Shown: piece after piece, positions 17,403 through 28,038 of the stretch
Layout: each line of letters opens with the position of its first letter
How positions within the stretch are numbered: the first letter of the stretch is position 1
Source of the DNA: Isotricha intestinalis
Taxonomy: Eukaryota; Ciliophora; Litostomatea; Vestibuliferida; Isotrichidae
Reading direction: 5' to 3'
DNA: 56,815 bases
Assembly (NCBI GenBank): GCA_023807065.1
Contig: JAJJLU010003543.1
Coordinates: forward strand, 1 to 56,815
The notes under the pieces: generated by a model
Told to the model about the DNA's origin: nothing
What the model saw: only the letters and a program-made list of their open reading frames with translations
The model's database searches: none
Program-made: the position numbers and the translations under genes

Positions 17403-18296
17403 ATGTCAGAAAATGAATATAATTTAACAAAAATAACTCAAAAAGAACATTTAGAAGAAATATATAAATCTATTATTTTAATAATAAGAAATTATATGGA
17501 TAAAAATTTTAAAAATGAATTAAAATTAAAAGAAAAATTAAAAGAAATTTACATTAATGTTCAAAATATAATTGTTGAAGAAGAACCAAGAAAAGGAATA
17601 AAATTATTAATAAACAAAAATTTAAATTTAGAAGAAGAAATAAAAGAATTAAAAAGTCAAATAAAAGAATTAGAAGAGAAAGCAATTTTTATTCCAGAAG
17701 AAAAAGAAAAAATAAGTTTAGATATTAAATCAACTTTTTCTTATTTAAAATCAAAATTAAAAGCAAAAAATGAAAAACTTAAGACAATAGAATTAAAATA
17801 TATTTATTATATAGAAGAACAAAATAAAAAAATTTCCCAATTAGAAAAAAAATTATTTAAATTATTTCTCAAAAATTTACCTCATAAACAATTAAAACAG
17901 ATTAGAGTTTTTCCAAATTTAAAACAATTTTCTGATGAAAATGAATTAAACCTAAAAACAAAAAAATTACGTTTGGATAATATTTATTCAGATTTTTTTT
18001 TAACTTCAAGAATAAAAAATTCAAGAAATAATGATTTTGATTTAAAACAAACTTTTTCTGATAATAATATTATTAATCATAATCAAATTAAATTAGAATA
18101 TGATTTTAATAATTATTATCAAACTATTTTAAAAGAAAGATTAAAGGAAAAACCGAAAAACATTGAACAATTTAATATTTTTCATAAAATTAAAGAATTT
18201 AACAATATTTTATCTCAACATAGTGGTTATTTTACGAAGAAACCCTTAACAATTTCAATGAAAAAATTTAATGACAAGAAAGTAATTTCCAGTTAA
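17403..18296 (+). CDS. Coiled-coil protein, unidentified
   Basis: This 297-residue protein is of unknown function. Residues about 15-165 are strongly helical, with heptad-like Leu/Ile spacing and Lys/Glu-rich flanks (for example NLEEEIKELKSQIKELEEKA), predicting a dimeric coiled coil. The C-terminal 130 residues are polar, with scattered Phe and Tyr. There is no signal peptide or membrane segment. Proteins of this type are common among basal body and cytoskeletal components, but nothing specific identifies this one. The first Met after the upstream stop was taken as the start. Confidence 0.65.
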   Translation: MSENEYNLTKITQKEHLEEIYKSIILIIRNYMDKNFKNELKLKEKLKEIYINVQNIIVEEEPRKGIKLLINKNLNLEEEIKELKSQIKELEEKAIFIPEEKEKISLDIKSTFSYLKSKLKAKNEKLKTIELKYIYYIEEQNKKISQLEKKLFKLFLKNLPHKQLKQIRVFPNLKQFSDENELNLKTKKLRLDNIYSDFFLTSRIKNSRNNDFDLKQTFSDNNIINHNQIKLEYDFNNYYQTILKERLKEKPKNIEQFNIFHKIKEFNNILSQHSGYFTKKPLTISMKKFNDKKVISS

Positions 18297-18543
18297 AAAA
18301 TATATTATTTTTTAAAAGTGAGTCTTATTTGAAAAGTTTTTTCGCATTTTTTGATTTTTTTTTTTTTAATTTATCTCTTTTTTTGTCTTTTTTATAATAT
18401 TAAATAATTTACTAATTAATATAATTAATTATAATTTTTCTTAAAAAATTTTTTTTTAATAAGATATCATAAAATAAAAAAGTCTAAATAATATATCACA
18501 AAAAACCCAAACAAAAAACTCTTTTTAAATAAACTAAATATAT

Positions 18544-19500
18544 TTAAGGAGGTAATAAATTAACTTTTTTTTGAGATTTGATTCCTTTCATAACATCTTC
18601 TCCAAATTTTTTAACCATAACATCCCATCTTTTTTTTCTAATTTCTTCACTAACAATTTCATTCTCAGCTTTTTTCCAAGGACCTTCATAACTCCACATA
18701 CAACCTTCATTTCCACAAGTACATTTTCCTCCTAAGAAAGTCGGTAAATTTTCTTCATCAATAATAGTTAATAAAAACTTTTTATAATCATCATTAAATA
18801 TATGAACTTTACTTCTTGTTTTACTATCTATAAAAGGCTTACATAAAGCATATGCTGTTTTAAATAATATTCCTGCATTTATTACTACTGCTTTATTTAA
18901 ACATTCTGGAAAATAATTTTGACATATATTTAAATCTGTTTCTACTAAATTTCTTAGTTTTTTATTAAAAATATTTTTTGTCATATTTTTAAAATCTATT
19001 ATTGAAACTAAACCATGAATGTATTTATTAAAGTGTTTTGAACATGAAGGAAATAATTCTCTTTCCATTGTACTATATAATTTAGTTGAATATTTTGTAA
19101 ATTCTGAACTTGGAGCATATGAAAATAATTTTTCTATATCTACTTCACCTATAAATTGAATAAATACTGGACAACCTTCTTTTGAAGTTTTATGATATGC
19201 ATGTAAATAATATAATTTTATCTCTTCTAAATTTGGCATTGTAAAATTTAAATATATTTCTTCTACTTTTGAATCAATTAACCAATGAAGATATTTTAAT
19301 ATCATTTTCTTTGTTTTTTGAATATCTAATTTTCTTGCTCTTAGAAAATGAATTAATAAATCATCATTTAATAAAATATCTGGAGTTATTACATTTTTGT
19401 CTTTTTCCTCTGTTATTGTTGCTAATGTATTTTTAAAGGTTTTTAATGCATTTATTTCCTTTTGGTCTGTTATTGTTTCATGGTATTCTGTTGATTCCAT
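18544..19500 (-). CDS. Sec14-like CRAL-TRIO lipid-transfer protein
   Basis: This 318-residue soluble protein has the CRAL-TRIO N-terminal helical domain (about 40-95; DLLIHFLRARKLDIQKTKKM, the usual LLRFLRARKFDVxKA pattern). The lipid-binding CRAL-TRIO domain follows (about 105-265), with the gate helix region and the segment VVINAGILFKTAYALCKPFI that corresponds to yeast Sec14 IINAPxxFxxxwxxxKPFL. The end carries LPTFLGGKCTCGNEGCMWS and YEGPW, the signature found in Sec14 proteins of plants and protists (FLGGxCxCxxxGGCxxSxxGPW). It should bind phosphatidylinositol or phosphatidylcholine and support phosphoinositide supply for membrane traffic. Its length fits a stand-alone Sec14. Confidence 0.9.
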   Translation of the reverse strand: MESTEYHETITDQKEINALKTFKNTLATITEEKDKNVITPDILLNDDLLIHFLRARKLDIQKTKKMILKYLHWLIDSKVEEIYLNFTMPNLEEIKLYYLHAYHKTSKEGCPVFIQFIGEVDIEKLFSYAPSSEFTKYSTKLYSTMERELFPSCSKHFNKYIHGLVSIIDFKNMTKNIFNKKLRNLVETDLNICQNYFPECLNKAVVINAGILFKTAYALCKPFIDSKTRSKVHIFNDDYKKFLLTIIDEENLPTFLGGKCTCGNEGCMWSYEGPWKKAENEIVSEEIRKKRWDVMVKKFGEDVMKGIKSQKKVNLLPP

Positions 19501-19712
19501 TTTTAAATAATAATAGTTTTTTATAATTAGATTTATATAATTTTAAGCGTTTTAAAAAGAAATTTATTTTTTAATATACAACGATAAATTTAAATTACCA
19601 TAATTTTCAATTACTTTATTTTTAAATTTTTAATAAGATATATTGTTATTACATATGATAATAATAATTTTCAAATATAAAATTTTCATTTATATATATT
19701 CAAATAACTAAT

Positions 19713-21890
19713 TTAATTCTCATTTAATAATTTTACAATATCTTGAATCCAAGCTCTTTTATTAATATCCCTAATTAAACTCATATTAATAACTTTAACT
19801 AATATTTTAGCTTTAGTTTCTGAAAAATCATTTTCTTCTAGATAAACATTTTTTTCTTCAATGTTTTTTTTAATAATATCAAATTGAGTATTTTTAGAAT
19901 ATTTCATAAAATCATTTGTAATTTCTAAAAAAGGCATTTTTTTACATAATAAAAAATAACAAATGACTCCAAAAGACCAAACATCTTCTTTATAATTATA
20001 TGTTTTTTTTTCTATTATTTCAGGAGAAACATAAAATAAAGTTCCATAAGTTTCATTTGTAGATTCATGATATCCTATTATTTTAGATAAACCAAAATCA
20101 ATTAATTTTAATATTGGTTTTAATTCATAATTTGTTTCATCATTGATATCATTATTATTTTCATATGAAATTATTAAATTTTCTATTTTTAAATCTCTAT
20201 GCATTATTCCAAATTTATTTAAAGTTAAAATTCCATTTGCAATTTGTTTTATATAATCATATATTAAGTTTAAATTTGGCCAATTTTTTGATAAGTTAGT
20301 TTCAAAATCTTCTTCTCCAAATTCCATTATAGCATAAACATGAGAAAGAGATTCAAATATATCATAAATTTTAATAAAATATGGAGCTTCTATATTTTTA
20401 ATTGTTTTACAAATTGATAATTCCCAAAAAAAATATGATTGTTCTTCAATTGGAGTTGAATAATTTTTATCTATACATTTAATTGCGACTTTTTTATTAT
20501 TTTTTTTATTTTTTCCTGAAAATATTTTTCCAAATCCTCCTTTTCCTATTTTTTCTTCTATTTCATAATAATCTTTTACTTTTTTAAAGTTAGTTTCTTG
20601 AATTATTGCTTTTAAAAACTTGCTTTTTATTTTTTCATTTGGAAAATTTAATTCTATAATTTTTGGATTTAAACCAATTATATAACATATTAAAACTATA
20701 TTATCTTCTTCTTCTATTTCTAAAACTTTTTTTAAAACAAATAATTTTAATTTTTCATAATGTCTTTCATGATAATGTTTTTCATTATTATTTTCAATTA
20801 TTTTTTCATATGAAAATAAACAATTTCCTGTTAAATAGAGATTAACTTTTTTATAAGGTATATTATCTTTTTCAAAATCAGAAATATTTTTCCTATTTCC
20901 TAACTTACATTCACTATGAAATGAATAATATTTTTCATTAGAAATAGTTTTACAATTTACAAAATGATTTTCAATAGATAAACTTTGATTTAATTGGAAT
21001 AAATTTTGTTGAGATAATTTAGGTGCTGAAAAAACACTATTCCTAAAAGAAGATTTATCTTTTGGTAAATTAAAATTACTTTTTATTTTTTTGAAATCAT
21101 TTTCAAAGTCCTTTAAATCATTTAAAATTTTTTCATCTTCATTTTCACTTTCTTCATCCGTAAATTTAGTTTCTATTTGTAAATATTTTTTATAATAATA
21201 AAATAAATTTTTTGTTGGTTGAATTAAAGGATATATATTAAAAATATCTTTTGTATCTAATTTATACTTAAGATGTTTTTCTAAATGATAATTTTTTTCA
21301 AATAATTTTAATTCATTTATTGTAAAAGGCTTAAATTTAAAAAAAAACATAAGATATAAAAAGAAAATATCACTATTTTGCATTTTAATTCTTTTCATAT
21401 ATTCATTATAATTTAGTTTTTTGTCTCTTTCGAAAATGCCATTTATTATTTCATTAATTAATTCTAAATCTAAATCATCTTTATATACATTTTTAAAAAT
21501 ATGAAAATGATAAGATAATAATTTTGCATCTTCAATTGTTATATAATTATCATCATCAAAATCTATAATTTTAAAAATTAATATTGCTTTTTCCTCTAAA
21601 GTTCCAAAATATAATGTTGATAAATAATTTATAAATTCTTCTCTATTTATTTCTTTTTCTTTTGATTTTTGAATTGAATTAAATATTTTTTCAGAAATAA
21701 ATAAAGGTAGATTTAAATAATGAGTAAATGATATTATATTTAATTCTGGATTTGTGTTCATTTCATTTTTACTTGATTCTGATATTGAGGAGTATATTTT
21801 GGAAATGTATTTTTCAAAAATTTTTCTTGATACAGGAATATTTATGTAATTAATTATTCTTAATATATCCCATGAATATTCTTTTGACAT
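19713..21890 (-). CDS. EF-hand / PH / Ser-Thr kinase (CDPK7-like architecture)
   Basis: This is a 725-residue kinase. The N-terminal third has EF-hand features: a near-canonical loop at about 110-121 (DFDDDNYITIED, acidic at positions 1, 3, 5 and 12) and weaker helical repeats around 50-95. The middle (about 335-435) looks like a PH domain, with a polar beta-rich stretch and a closing helix (KIKSKFLKAIIQE). The kinase domain fills the C-terminus (about 437-725) and is intact: GKGGFGKIF, VAIK, HRDLKIEN, DFGLSK, and SPE in place of APE. Regulatory EF-hands before a PH domain and a C-terminal kinase is the order described for apicomplexan CDPK7, unlike classic CDPKs with EF-hands after the kinase. 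Calcium and phosphoinositide control are inferred from the domains only. Confidence 0.8.
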   Translation of the reverse strand: MSKEYSWDILRIINYINIPVSRKIFEKYISKIYSSISESSKNEMNTNPELNIISFTHYLNLPLFISEKIFNSIQKSKEKEINREEFINYLSTLYFGTLEEKAILIFKIIDFDDDNYITIEDAKLLSYHFHIFKNVYKDDLDLELINEIINGIFERDKKLNYNEYMKRIKMQNSDIFFLYLMFFFKFKPFTINELKLFEKNYHLEKHLKYKLDTKDIFNIYPLIQPTKNLFYYYKKYLQIETKFTDEESENEDEKILNDLKDFENDFKKIKSNFNLPKDKSSFRNSVFSAPKLSQQNLFQLNQSLSIENHFVNCKTISNEKYYSFHSECKLGNRKNISDFEKDNIPYKKVNLYLTGNCLFSYEKIIENNNEKHYHERHYEKLKLFVLKKVLEIEEEDNIVLICYIIGLNPKIIELNFPNEKIKSKFLKAIIQETNFKKVKDYYEIEEKIGKGGFGKIFSGKNKKNNKKVAIKCIDKNYSTPIEEQSYFFWELSICKTIKNIEAPYFIKIYDIFESLSHVYAIMEFGEEDFETNLSKNWPNLNLIYDYIKQIANGILTLNKFGIMHRDLKIENLIISYENNNDINDETNYELKPILKLIDFGLSKIIGYHESTNETYGTLFYVSPEIIEKKTYNYKEDVWSFGVICYFLLCKKMPFLEITNDFMKYSKNTQFDIIKKNIEEKNVYLEENDFSETKAKILVKVINMSLIRDINKRAWIQDIVKLLNEN

Positions 21891-22055
21891 TTTTATTTTT
21901 ATAATTTCTTTCTATTTGATTAATTTTTATTTTCGTGAAATAAAATTTAAAAGTAAAATAAAATCTTAATGTTAATTCTATGTTTAAATATTTTTCTTTT
22001 TGTATTATATAAAAGTAAATATATTTATTTTAAAAGAAAAATATAATATAAATAA
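21891..22055. other. Spacer between the kinase start and a decayed gene
   Basis: AT-rich sequence that should contain the promoter of the minus-strand kinase gene. Nothing specific was seen. Confidence 0.3.
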
Positions 22056-22551
22056 TGAAATCAAAGGGAATTTAAAAGATAAAGAAATAGAAAAAAACCT
22101 AAATATAATGAATAAAAAGGTAATGATTATAATTAATTTGCTCAATTATTTGTAGTAAATAAAATCGAAGAAAAATGTGAATCATAATCATTGAAAAAAT
22201 AGAAGAAAACAATATAAAAACAAATAGATTAACTATTTGAATTTGAAATTTATGAATAATATTATCATACAAATATAATAATTCTCAAAAAAAAATTGTA
22301 GAAGTTGATTTAATTTTAAAATATCAATATGTTAAAAATTTATTGTTATCAGATATATACTTTCTGATTAGAGGAAAAATAAAAATATTATTAGAATATA
22401 ATATTGAATGTAAAAAAATATTGAAATCAATAATATAAGAAATCAATTATGACAATTTTATTATTTTTTATAAGAAAATTTTCATGATTTTGATTGTAGT
22501 TTAAAATTTTTATTTAAGAAGATTATTAAATACTCAGATAAAGTAAAATAA
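22056..22551 (+). pseudogene. Possible decayed gene, multiple stops and frameshifts
   Basis: Coding-like pieces lie in changing plus-strand frames. They include QLFVVNKIEEKCES (22143-22184), IIIIEKIEENNIKTNRLTI, LFEFEIYE, a 60-codon open run at 22256-22435 (with VEVDLILKYQYVKNLLLSD and GKIKILLEYNIECKKIL), a same-frame continuation past one TAA, and FHDFDCSLKFLFKKIIKYSD up to 22551. There is no start codon, no known family and no paralog in the window. Most interruptions are TAA. This could be a genuine relic or a by-product of AT-rich composition. Confidence 0.3.
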
Positions 22552-22565
22552 TAACTTTATTTTTA

Positions 22566-22585
22566 TAAAAAAAAAAAAAAAAATA
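22566..22585. repeat. Poly-A tract
   Basis: A run of about 18 A residues just downstream of the possible decayed gene. Confidence 0.6.
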
Positions 22586-23282
22586 TTTTAAAAAATAAGT
22601 AATAATAAATTGTCATTGAGGTGTATATTTGGAAATGAAATATACTTTTAATATTTAAAATATCTTTTTTAATTTTAACCAGAAATTTAATGGATATATA
22701 TTTTAAAAATGATAAAACAATCAATAGAGAAATGTAAAAAAAGTTATATAAATAATTATTGTTTTTAATAAAATTGAATACTTTTATTTTATATTAATTT
22801 AAGAATAAAGAATAAATAATAAAATAACATCTTATAATATATTTTGATAAATTATTTAATCAATCAACTAAAAAATTATTCATTTCTTCAATATAAATTT
22901 ATAAAGGAGAAAAAATGCGACAAATCAAAAGAAATTCACGAATTTAAAGAGAAAAAATGTTTTATATATTTTTGAGGAATTAAATGAATATATTTGAAGG
23001 AAATTTAATTATTGAATTATTTTTCTTGACTTAAATTTATTAATTTTTGAAACATTATTGCTCTTTTCTTTCAGTCAATTAATTATTTATTTTTTTTAGA
23101 TATGTTTGTCTTTTATCTTTGCTCAAAAAAAATAGTTTGTGAATTTTTTATTTTTTCATCTTAATAATTTAATCATATTTTATTTAAAAAGATTATAAAT
23201 TTACTTCAATAATACAAAACAAAAAAATTTATAATAATTGGGAATTAATTTTATAATAAATTTAATACATAATATAAATTAT
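22586..23282. other. Intergenic, no gene seen
   Basis: AT-rich sequence downstream of the minus-strand GTPase gene. No frame, repeat or structured RNA could be supported. Confidence 0.5.
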
Positions 23283-25328
23283 CTAAACATTTGCTTTCAT
23301 TAATTTATTATCTTTTTTTTTATTAAAACATTGTGCTCGAACATCTAAATAAATATTAATTAAATAATAACAAAAGAAAATATCCATTTTTTTTTGATTT
23401 AAAAACATATTTTCAAGACTATCAATTAATTCATTAATATGTTTATTAGTCATATAAGTAGAAAATCCAATTGTGACCACAGCACTTCCAATTATAGTAA
23501 ATGAAAAAAAAAAACTTGAAGTAAATGATAAAACTGATGATGCTGTTGGAATACTCACTTCTAAAGAAGAAGATATAATCCCTCCTACATAAGATAAAAA
23601 AGAAACTTCTAATCCATATATACTAAAGCTTTTAGCCTTTTTGAAACATTTTTGAGCAATATAACTATTTAGCATTTTAGAATCAATTTCTATTCCAATT
23701 AATGGATCATCTTTTTTACATTCATATTTTGCATTATTTGATACAAAATATAAGTGTTTTTTATTATTTTCTTTTTTTTGATCTTTTTCACTAAATTTAA
23801 TTTCAATTCCATATATTTCTCCCAATACTTTTGTAGCTTTTTTTGAAATCCAATTATGAGAATAAAAATTTACTATTGGTATACATCCTAAAAATGAACC
23901 ACTAACTTTATATTTTCTTACTTCAGATTCAGCTCTTTTTCTTAATATTTTTGCAATATCCTTAAAATATGAATCTTTAATCGAATTTACAGTATTTTCA
24001 AATTCTTTTTTTTTATTTTCTTCTGAACCATCACTAACCATTTGAGACACTTGAAACATCATTTTCTTAAAATTTTGATATTCACTTGTTTTTTTAAAAA
24101 ATTCTCTTATTTTTAAAAATAATTGGTCAATCCCAATTTGAGGTTTATGTTTTTCTTCATAAAAATTAACAAACACAACATTTTTTTCAGAAGCTTCTAA
24201 TTTTTGAAAAATTTCATTGAAATTAGAAATTTTTCCTAATTTTTGAACTAATCCATTATTTATTTTTTGAATAAATTCATTTCTTTTATTTTGATCTTCT
24301 TCTTCGTCATCTTCATCTTTTTCATAATGAGTAATAACATAAATTAATTGAGTATCTTCATGATTATTTAATTCAAGTAAAACTTGTTTTTCAAGTTCAG
24401 TAAAAGTTCTAGTAGAAGTAAAAGTCATAAAATAAAGAATAATATGTAATTTTTCTTTATATTTAATAGCTTCTTCAGTTGATTTTTTAATTTTCTCAAT
24501 ACAATTATTAACAGTGATTTCATCTTCAAAACCAGGAATATCTAAAACTCTAATAGGCATTGAACTATGATAATAATAATTTAAATTTCTTGTTTGAGCA
24601 GCTCCTAAATTACTTTCTTTTGCTTTTAATTCTCCTAAAATAAAATTAACTCCAGTACTTTTTCCTTCTCCGAATTTTCCTACACAACAAATATTTAAAT
24701 TAAAAGGATAATGTCTTTGAACTAAATCATATATTTTTACATTTTTATCTCCATCACCCAATTCTATTATATCACCTAAATCATTATGATAACTGCAAAA
24801 TCTATATAAAATATATAAAATATTTTCAAAATTATTATCTTCTTCTTCTCCTTTATTTTCTTGAAATTTACATAAAAAAATTCCTCGTGGTTCTACTTTT
24901 TTATATTTAGATGGAATTACTAATTTAATATTTGAATCGAATTCATCCGAAAGAAATAATATTAAAGGTCTAAAGTCTTTGTTTCCTACTTTATTTTGTT
25001 TTTCTAATACTTTTTCTACTTCAGGAGATTTTATATTTTTAATTTTTATAATTAAACATTCTTTAAATTCACCTTTTTGGATATTATTTTTTTTCATCAC
25101 ATTAATCATATCATAAACGTGATTTAATTGAGTTTCAAAATCTAAATTTTCTTCATAATGATAATCCCAGAAATGTTCCAATTCTGTTTTTTCTTTTTTA
25201 TCTTTACTAAAATTACTTTTGTTTGAACCAGATAATGTTTTTAAAAAATTTCCCATATTTTCTCCTATTAAACGTAAAGATATTCTAAATTCTTCATCTT
25301 TTTTATTTTTTACATTTTGTACACCCAT
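23283..25328 (-). CDS. P-loop GTPase with hydrophobic C-terminal region (AIG1/IRG-like)
   Basis: This is a 681-residue protein. A G domain spans about 210-400: G1 is GKFGEGKST (about 218-226), a candidate switch-I Thr lies in GAAQTRN, G3 is DIPGFED (about 261), and G4 is probably THYE (about 334) in place of NKxD. Substituted G4 motifs and a DxPGF G3 are typical of septin-related and AIG1/GIMAP/Toc families and of IRG-type immunity GTPases. After a helical linker, residues about 580-655 are hydrophobic (SYVGGIISSSLEVSIPTASS, then SFFFSFTIIGSAVVTIGF), which could form a membrane hairpin. It might be a membrane-associated GTPase that assembles on vesicles or pathogen compartments; the exact family is uncertain. 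The stop codon is TAG. Confidence 0.7.
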   Translation of the reverse strand: MGVQNVKNKKDEEFRISLRLIGENMGNFLKTLSGSNKSNFSKDKKEKTELEHFWDYHYEENLDFETQLNHVYDMINVMKKNNIQKGEFKECLIIKIKNIKSPEVEKVLEKQNKVGNKDFRPLILFLSDEFDSNIKLVIPSKYKKVEPRGIFLCKFQENKGEEEDNNFENILYILYRFCSYHNDLGDIIELGDGDKNVKIYDLVQRHYPFNLNICCVGKFGEGKSTGVNFILGELKAKESNLGAAQTRNLNYYYHSSMPIRVLDIPGFEDEITVNNCIEKIKKSTEEAIKYKEKLHIILYFMTFTSTRTFTELEKQVLLELNNHEDTQLIYVITHYEKDEDDEEEDQNKRNEFIQKINNGLVQKLGKISNFNEIFQKLEASEKNVVFVNFYEEKHKPQIGIDQLFLKIREFFKKTSEYQNFKKMMFQVSQMVSDGSEENKKKEFENTVNSIKDSYFKDIAKILRKRAESEVRKYKVSGSFLGCIPIVNFYSHNWISKKATKVLGEIYGIEIKFSEKDQKKENNKKHLYFVSNNAKYECKKDDPLIGIEIDSKMLNSYIAQKCFKKAKSFSIYGLEVSFLSYVGGIISSSLEVSIPTASSVLSFTSSFFFSFTIIGSAVVTIGFSTYMTNKHINELIDSLENMFLNQKKMDIFFCYYLINIYLDVRAQCFNKKKDNKLMKANV

Positions 25329-25937
25329 TTTTTAATAACTTTATTTGGTTTTTGAAACACATTTTTAAGTCAATTATAAATTCACGTGGATTTTAGATTT
25401 TTGATATTTTATTGAATTTTAAATGTAACTATTACTGTGATAATTAAAATAATATAAAAAAATAAACAGATGTATTTAAATTAAAAGTGATATTTTACTT
25501 TTTTCTTTTTATTTTTTGAGCAAAAACATTGATGGAACTCAAAATTAAATTCTATAAAAGATAGGAGAAAAACAATAAAAATCAATAATTAAAAATAATA
25601 ATATAGAACAAAAAAATTATAATTTATTTTTTGAGTTTATAATTATTTTTTTTTATAAATTATACTCAGAATTAAAAATTATGAATTCTTTGAGAAAATT
25701 ATAATTGAAATAAAATATATTAAAGATTATATACTTGAATTGTTTTAACATGTAAATTATTTTATTAAAATATGAGAACTGAATAGGATAATCTTATTTA
25801 TTTTACTCCCAAATAACAAATATTCCAATTATAATATTAGATTTAACATTTATAAAACAAAAAAAGAATAATATTAATATTCCTTTTATATTATACAATA
25901 ATAAATTCAAAATATTGAATATACCTATCCATAAAAT
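25329..25937. other. Intergenic, no gene seen
   Basis: 609 bp of AT-rich sequence between two minus-strand genes. It should hold the GTPase gene promoter and the 3' end of the B-box/WD40 gene. Nothing distinctive was seen. Confidence 0.5.
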
Positions 25938-27668
25938 TTATTTCCAAATTTTAATTTCTTTCTGTTCTAAACTTCCAGTAGCAATTCTCCCATCTGGTAA
26001 TTCTACAATACTAATAATTCCATTTTTATGAGCATTTTTTTTTTCACTTAAACATTTTAAATTAATTAAATCCCATTGTCTAATACATTTATCATTTCCT
26101 CCACTTAATAAAGTTCCATCTTTTAATAAGCAAACACTCCAAATAATATCATCATGAGCAAAAATTTGACTTTCTAATTGTTTAGTGACAGCATTAATAA
26201 TATGAAGAAATTTATATCCTCCAACAATAAATTTAATTGGACTTATAATAACCATTCCATTTGTACTCCAACAATCAATATTTCTTATTACTCCTACTTC
26301 TTTATAATCACCAATTGACCAAAAATGAATTGAATGATCAAATACATTATTAACTAAACAATTTTGAATTTCTATTAATTTTTTTAATGCATCATTATAT
26401 GTTATTGTTTTAATACAATTAAATTCCATATTTTCATTTGCTCTCCATATTTTTATACTTTTATCAAATGAACATGAAGCATAATCATTATTTGATAATT
26501 CTATTAAAACATCTGTACATGAAGTATGTCCAAAAACTTCTCTTATTAATTTATATGAATCTATTCCTATTTCCCATATTTTAAATGATGTATCTCTTGA
26601 ACAAGAAACAATATAACCATTTTTTAATTGATTTAATGATATTATCCAATCTAAATGTGCTGGAATTTTTATTTGAGGTTTATAATTTTTAGACTCATAT
26701 ATTATAATATATCCATCATATGATGCTGATGCTAATCTCTTATCTTGTAATATTAATAAGTAACATATTCCTGAATTATGTTCTGTTAATAATTTTGATA
26801 TTTTCATTTTTGATATTTCTTTATATGATGTTTTTTGATTTGTAAATATTGGGTTTTTAATTATGGAATTAAAATATAAAGTTTTTAAATATATATTTAT
26901 TGCTTCTATATAAGATTTTTTTGTTAAAGATTCTGAATTTATTTTATCTAAGTTGAAATTGGAATTTATATGTAAATTTGTTATTATTTGATAATTTGGG
27001 TTTTTTTTATAATTTTTATATATGAAAAATATGTTTTTTATTATTGAAGATATATCTTCATTTTTTGATTTAAAAGCATTAGTTGTACTTTCTATTTTTT
27101 CAGACATTAATATTATTACATTTTTTGGAATAATTTTAAATAATGTATCTTTCATTTGAATTATATTTTCTATATTTTGTTTTGATGTTAAAAAATCTTT
27201 TTCTAATTGATTTAATTTTTCATTTGTTATAAATATATCTTTAAATAAGCTTATATGATGATTTTGGTGATTGCTTAAGCATAATTCACATAAATTTATC
27301 TCACATTTTAAACAAAATCCATTTAATTTTTGATGATGAATTAAACAAGTAGAATCAAAAGTAACATTATCATTTATTTGATGTAAATTAAAATTCATTC
27401 CATGAATTTTTTTACATTCATTACATAAAATTTTTTTACAAGTTGGACAAATGTAAAAAACATCTAATAAATTAAAATGAGGACATTTTGAAATATTTAA
27501 ATGATATTTTAATATAAATTCACTAATTGGAATTTTACTTTTAGAACCACAACAAATTGCATCTATATAACAATTTCCTTGATCAGAATATATTTTTATA
27601 ATTGGTATTTGTAAACAAACAGGACATCTAAATAAATTATAGTTACATTCTTTTTTTGTGTCATCCAT
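25938..27668 (-). CDS. B-box zinc finger / WD40 repeat protein
   Basis: This 576-residue protein begins with a cysteine pair of RING or U-box flavour (FRCPVCLQIP, about 13-22) that lacks the rest of a canonical RING. Zn-binding B-box-type segments follow: CPTCKKILCNECKKIHG (about 74-90) and CLIHHQKLNGFCLKCEINLC (about 108-127) with the following His residues. A helical linker leads to a WD40 propeller (about 285-576) with blades ending in FKIWEI, IKIWRA, IRQWDL and IKIWK. This is TRIM-like in order but uses WD40 instead of SPRY or NHL. The N-terminal part could give E3 ubiquitin ligase activity with the propeller selecting the substrate, but without a clear RING this is uncertain. Confidence 0.8.
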   Translation of the reverse strand: MDDTKKECNYNLFRCPVCLQIPIIKIYSDQGNCYIDAICCGSKSKIPISEFILKYHLNISKCPHFNLLDVFYICPTCKKILCNECKKIHGMNFNLHQINDNVTFDSTCLIHHQKLNGFCLKCEINLCELCLSNHQNHHISLFKDIFITNEKLNQLEKDFLTSKQNIENIIQMKDTLFKIIPKNVIILMSEKIESTTNAFKSKNEDISSIIKNIFFIYKNYKKNPNYQIITNLHINSNFNLDKINSESLTKKSYIEAINIYLKTLYFNSIIKNPIFTNQKTSYKEISKMKISKLLTEHNSGICYLLILQDKRLASASYDGYIIIYESKNYKPQIKIPAHLDWIISLNQLKNGYIVSCSRDTSFKIWEIGIDSYKLIREVFGHTSCTDVLIELSNNDYASCSFDKSIKIWRANENMEFNCIKTITYNDALKKLIEIQNCLVNNVFDHSIHFWSIGDYKEVGVIRNIDCWSTNGMVIISPIKFIVGGYKFLHIINAVTKQLESQIFAHDDIIWSVCLLKDGTLLSGGNDKCIRQWDLINLKCLSEKKNAHKNGIISIVELPDGRIATGSLEQKEIKIWK

Positions 27669-28038
27669 TAAAAAGAATAATTTATAAATTAATTATAAAT
27701 AAAGCATTAAAAAATAATAAGTGTTTCACATATTATATATTTTTTTTTTGATTGAAGTCTTTTAATTATATTTTTATTGTATATGACATTGAATTTTTTG
27801 TCTTCTAAAAACTCATTTTCATTATTATATTTATATTATATAAATTTTTATTTTGAGTTCTAATTTTTAATTATTGATTATTATAATATTTTTCATTGAA
27901 AAAGAGGTTAAATTTTTCTTTTTTTACAAAAATAAAAATAAGATTAAATTTAAATAATATAAAGATAAAATTTGTATTTCTTTTTATAAAGATATTATAT
28001 TTAAAAAAAATATTTAGATATTTTTAATCTTTTTTATT
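27669..28038. other. Intergenic, no gene seen
   Basis: 370 bp of AT-rich sequence; presumed promoter of the B-box/WD40 gene. No motif could be supported. Confidence 0.4.
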
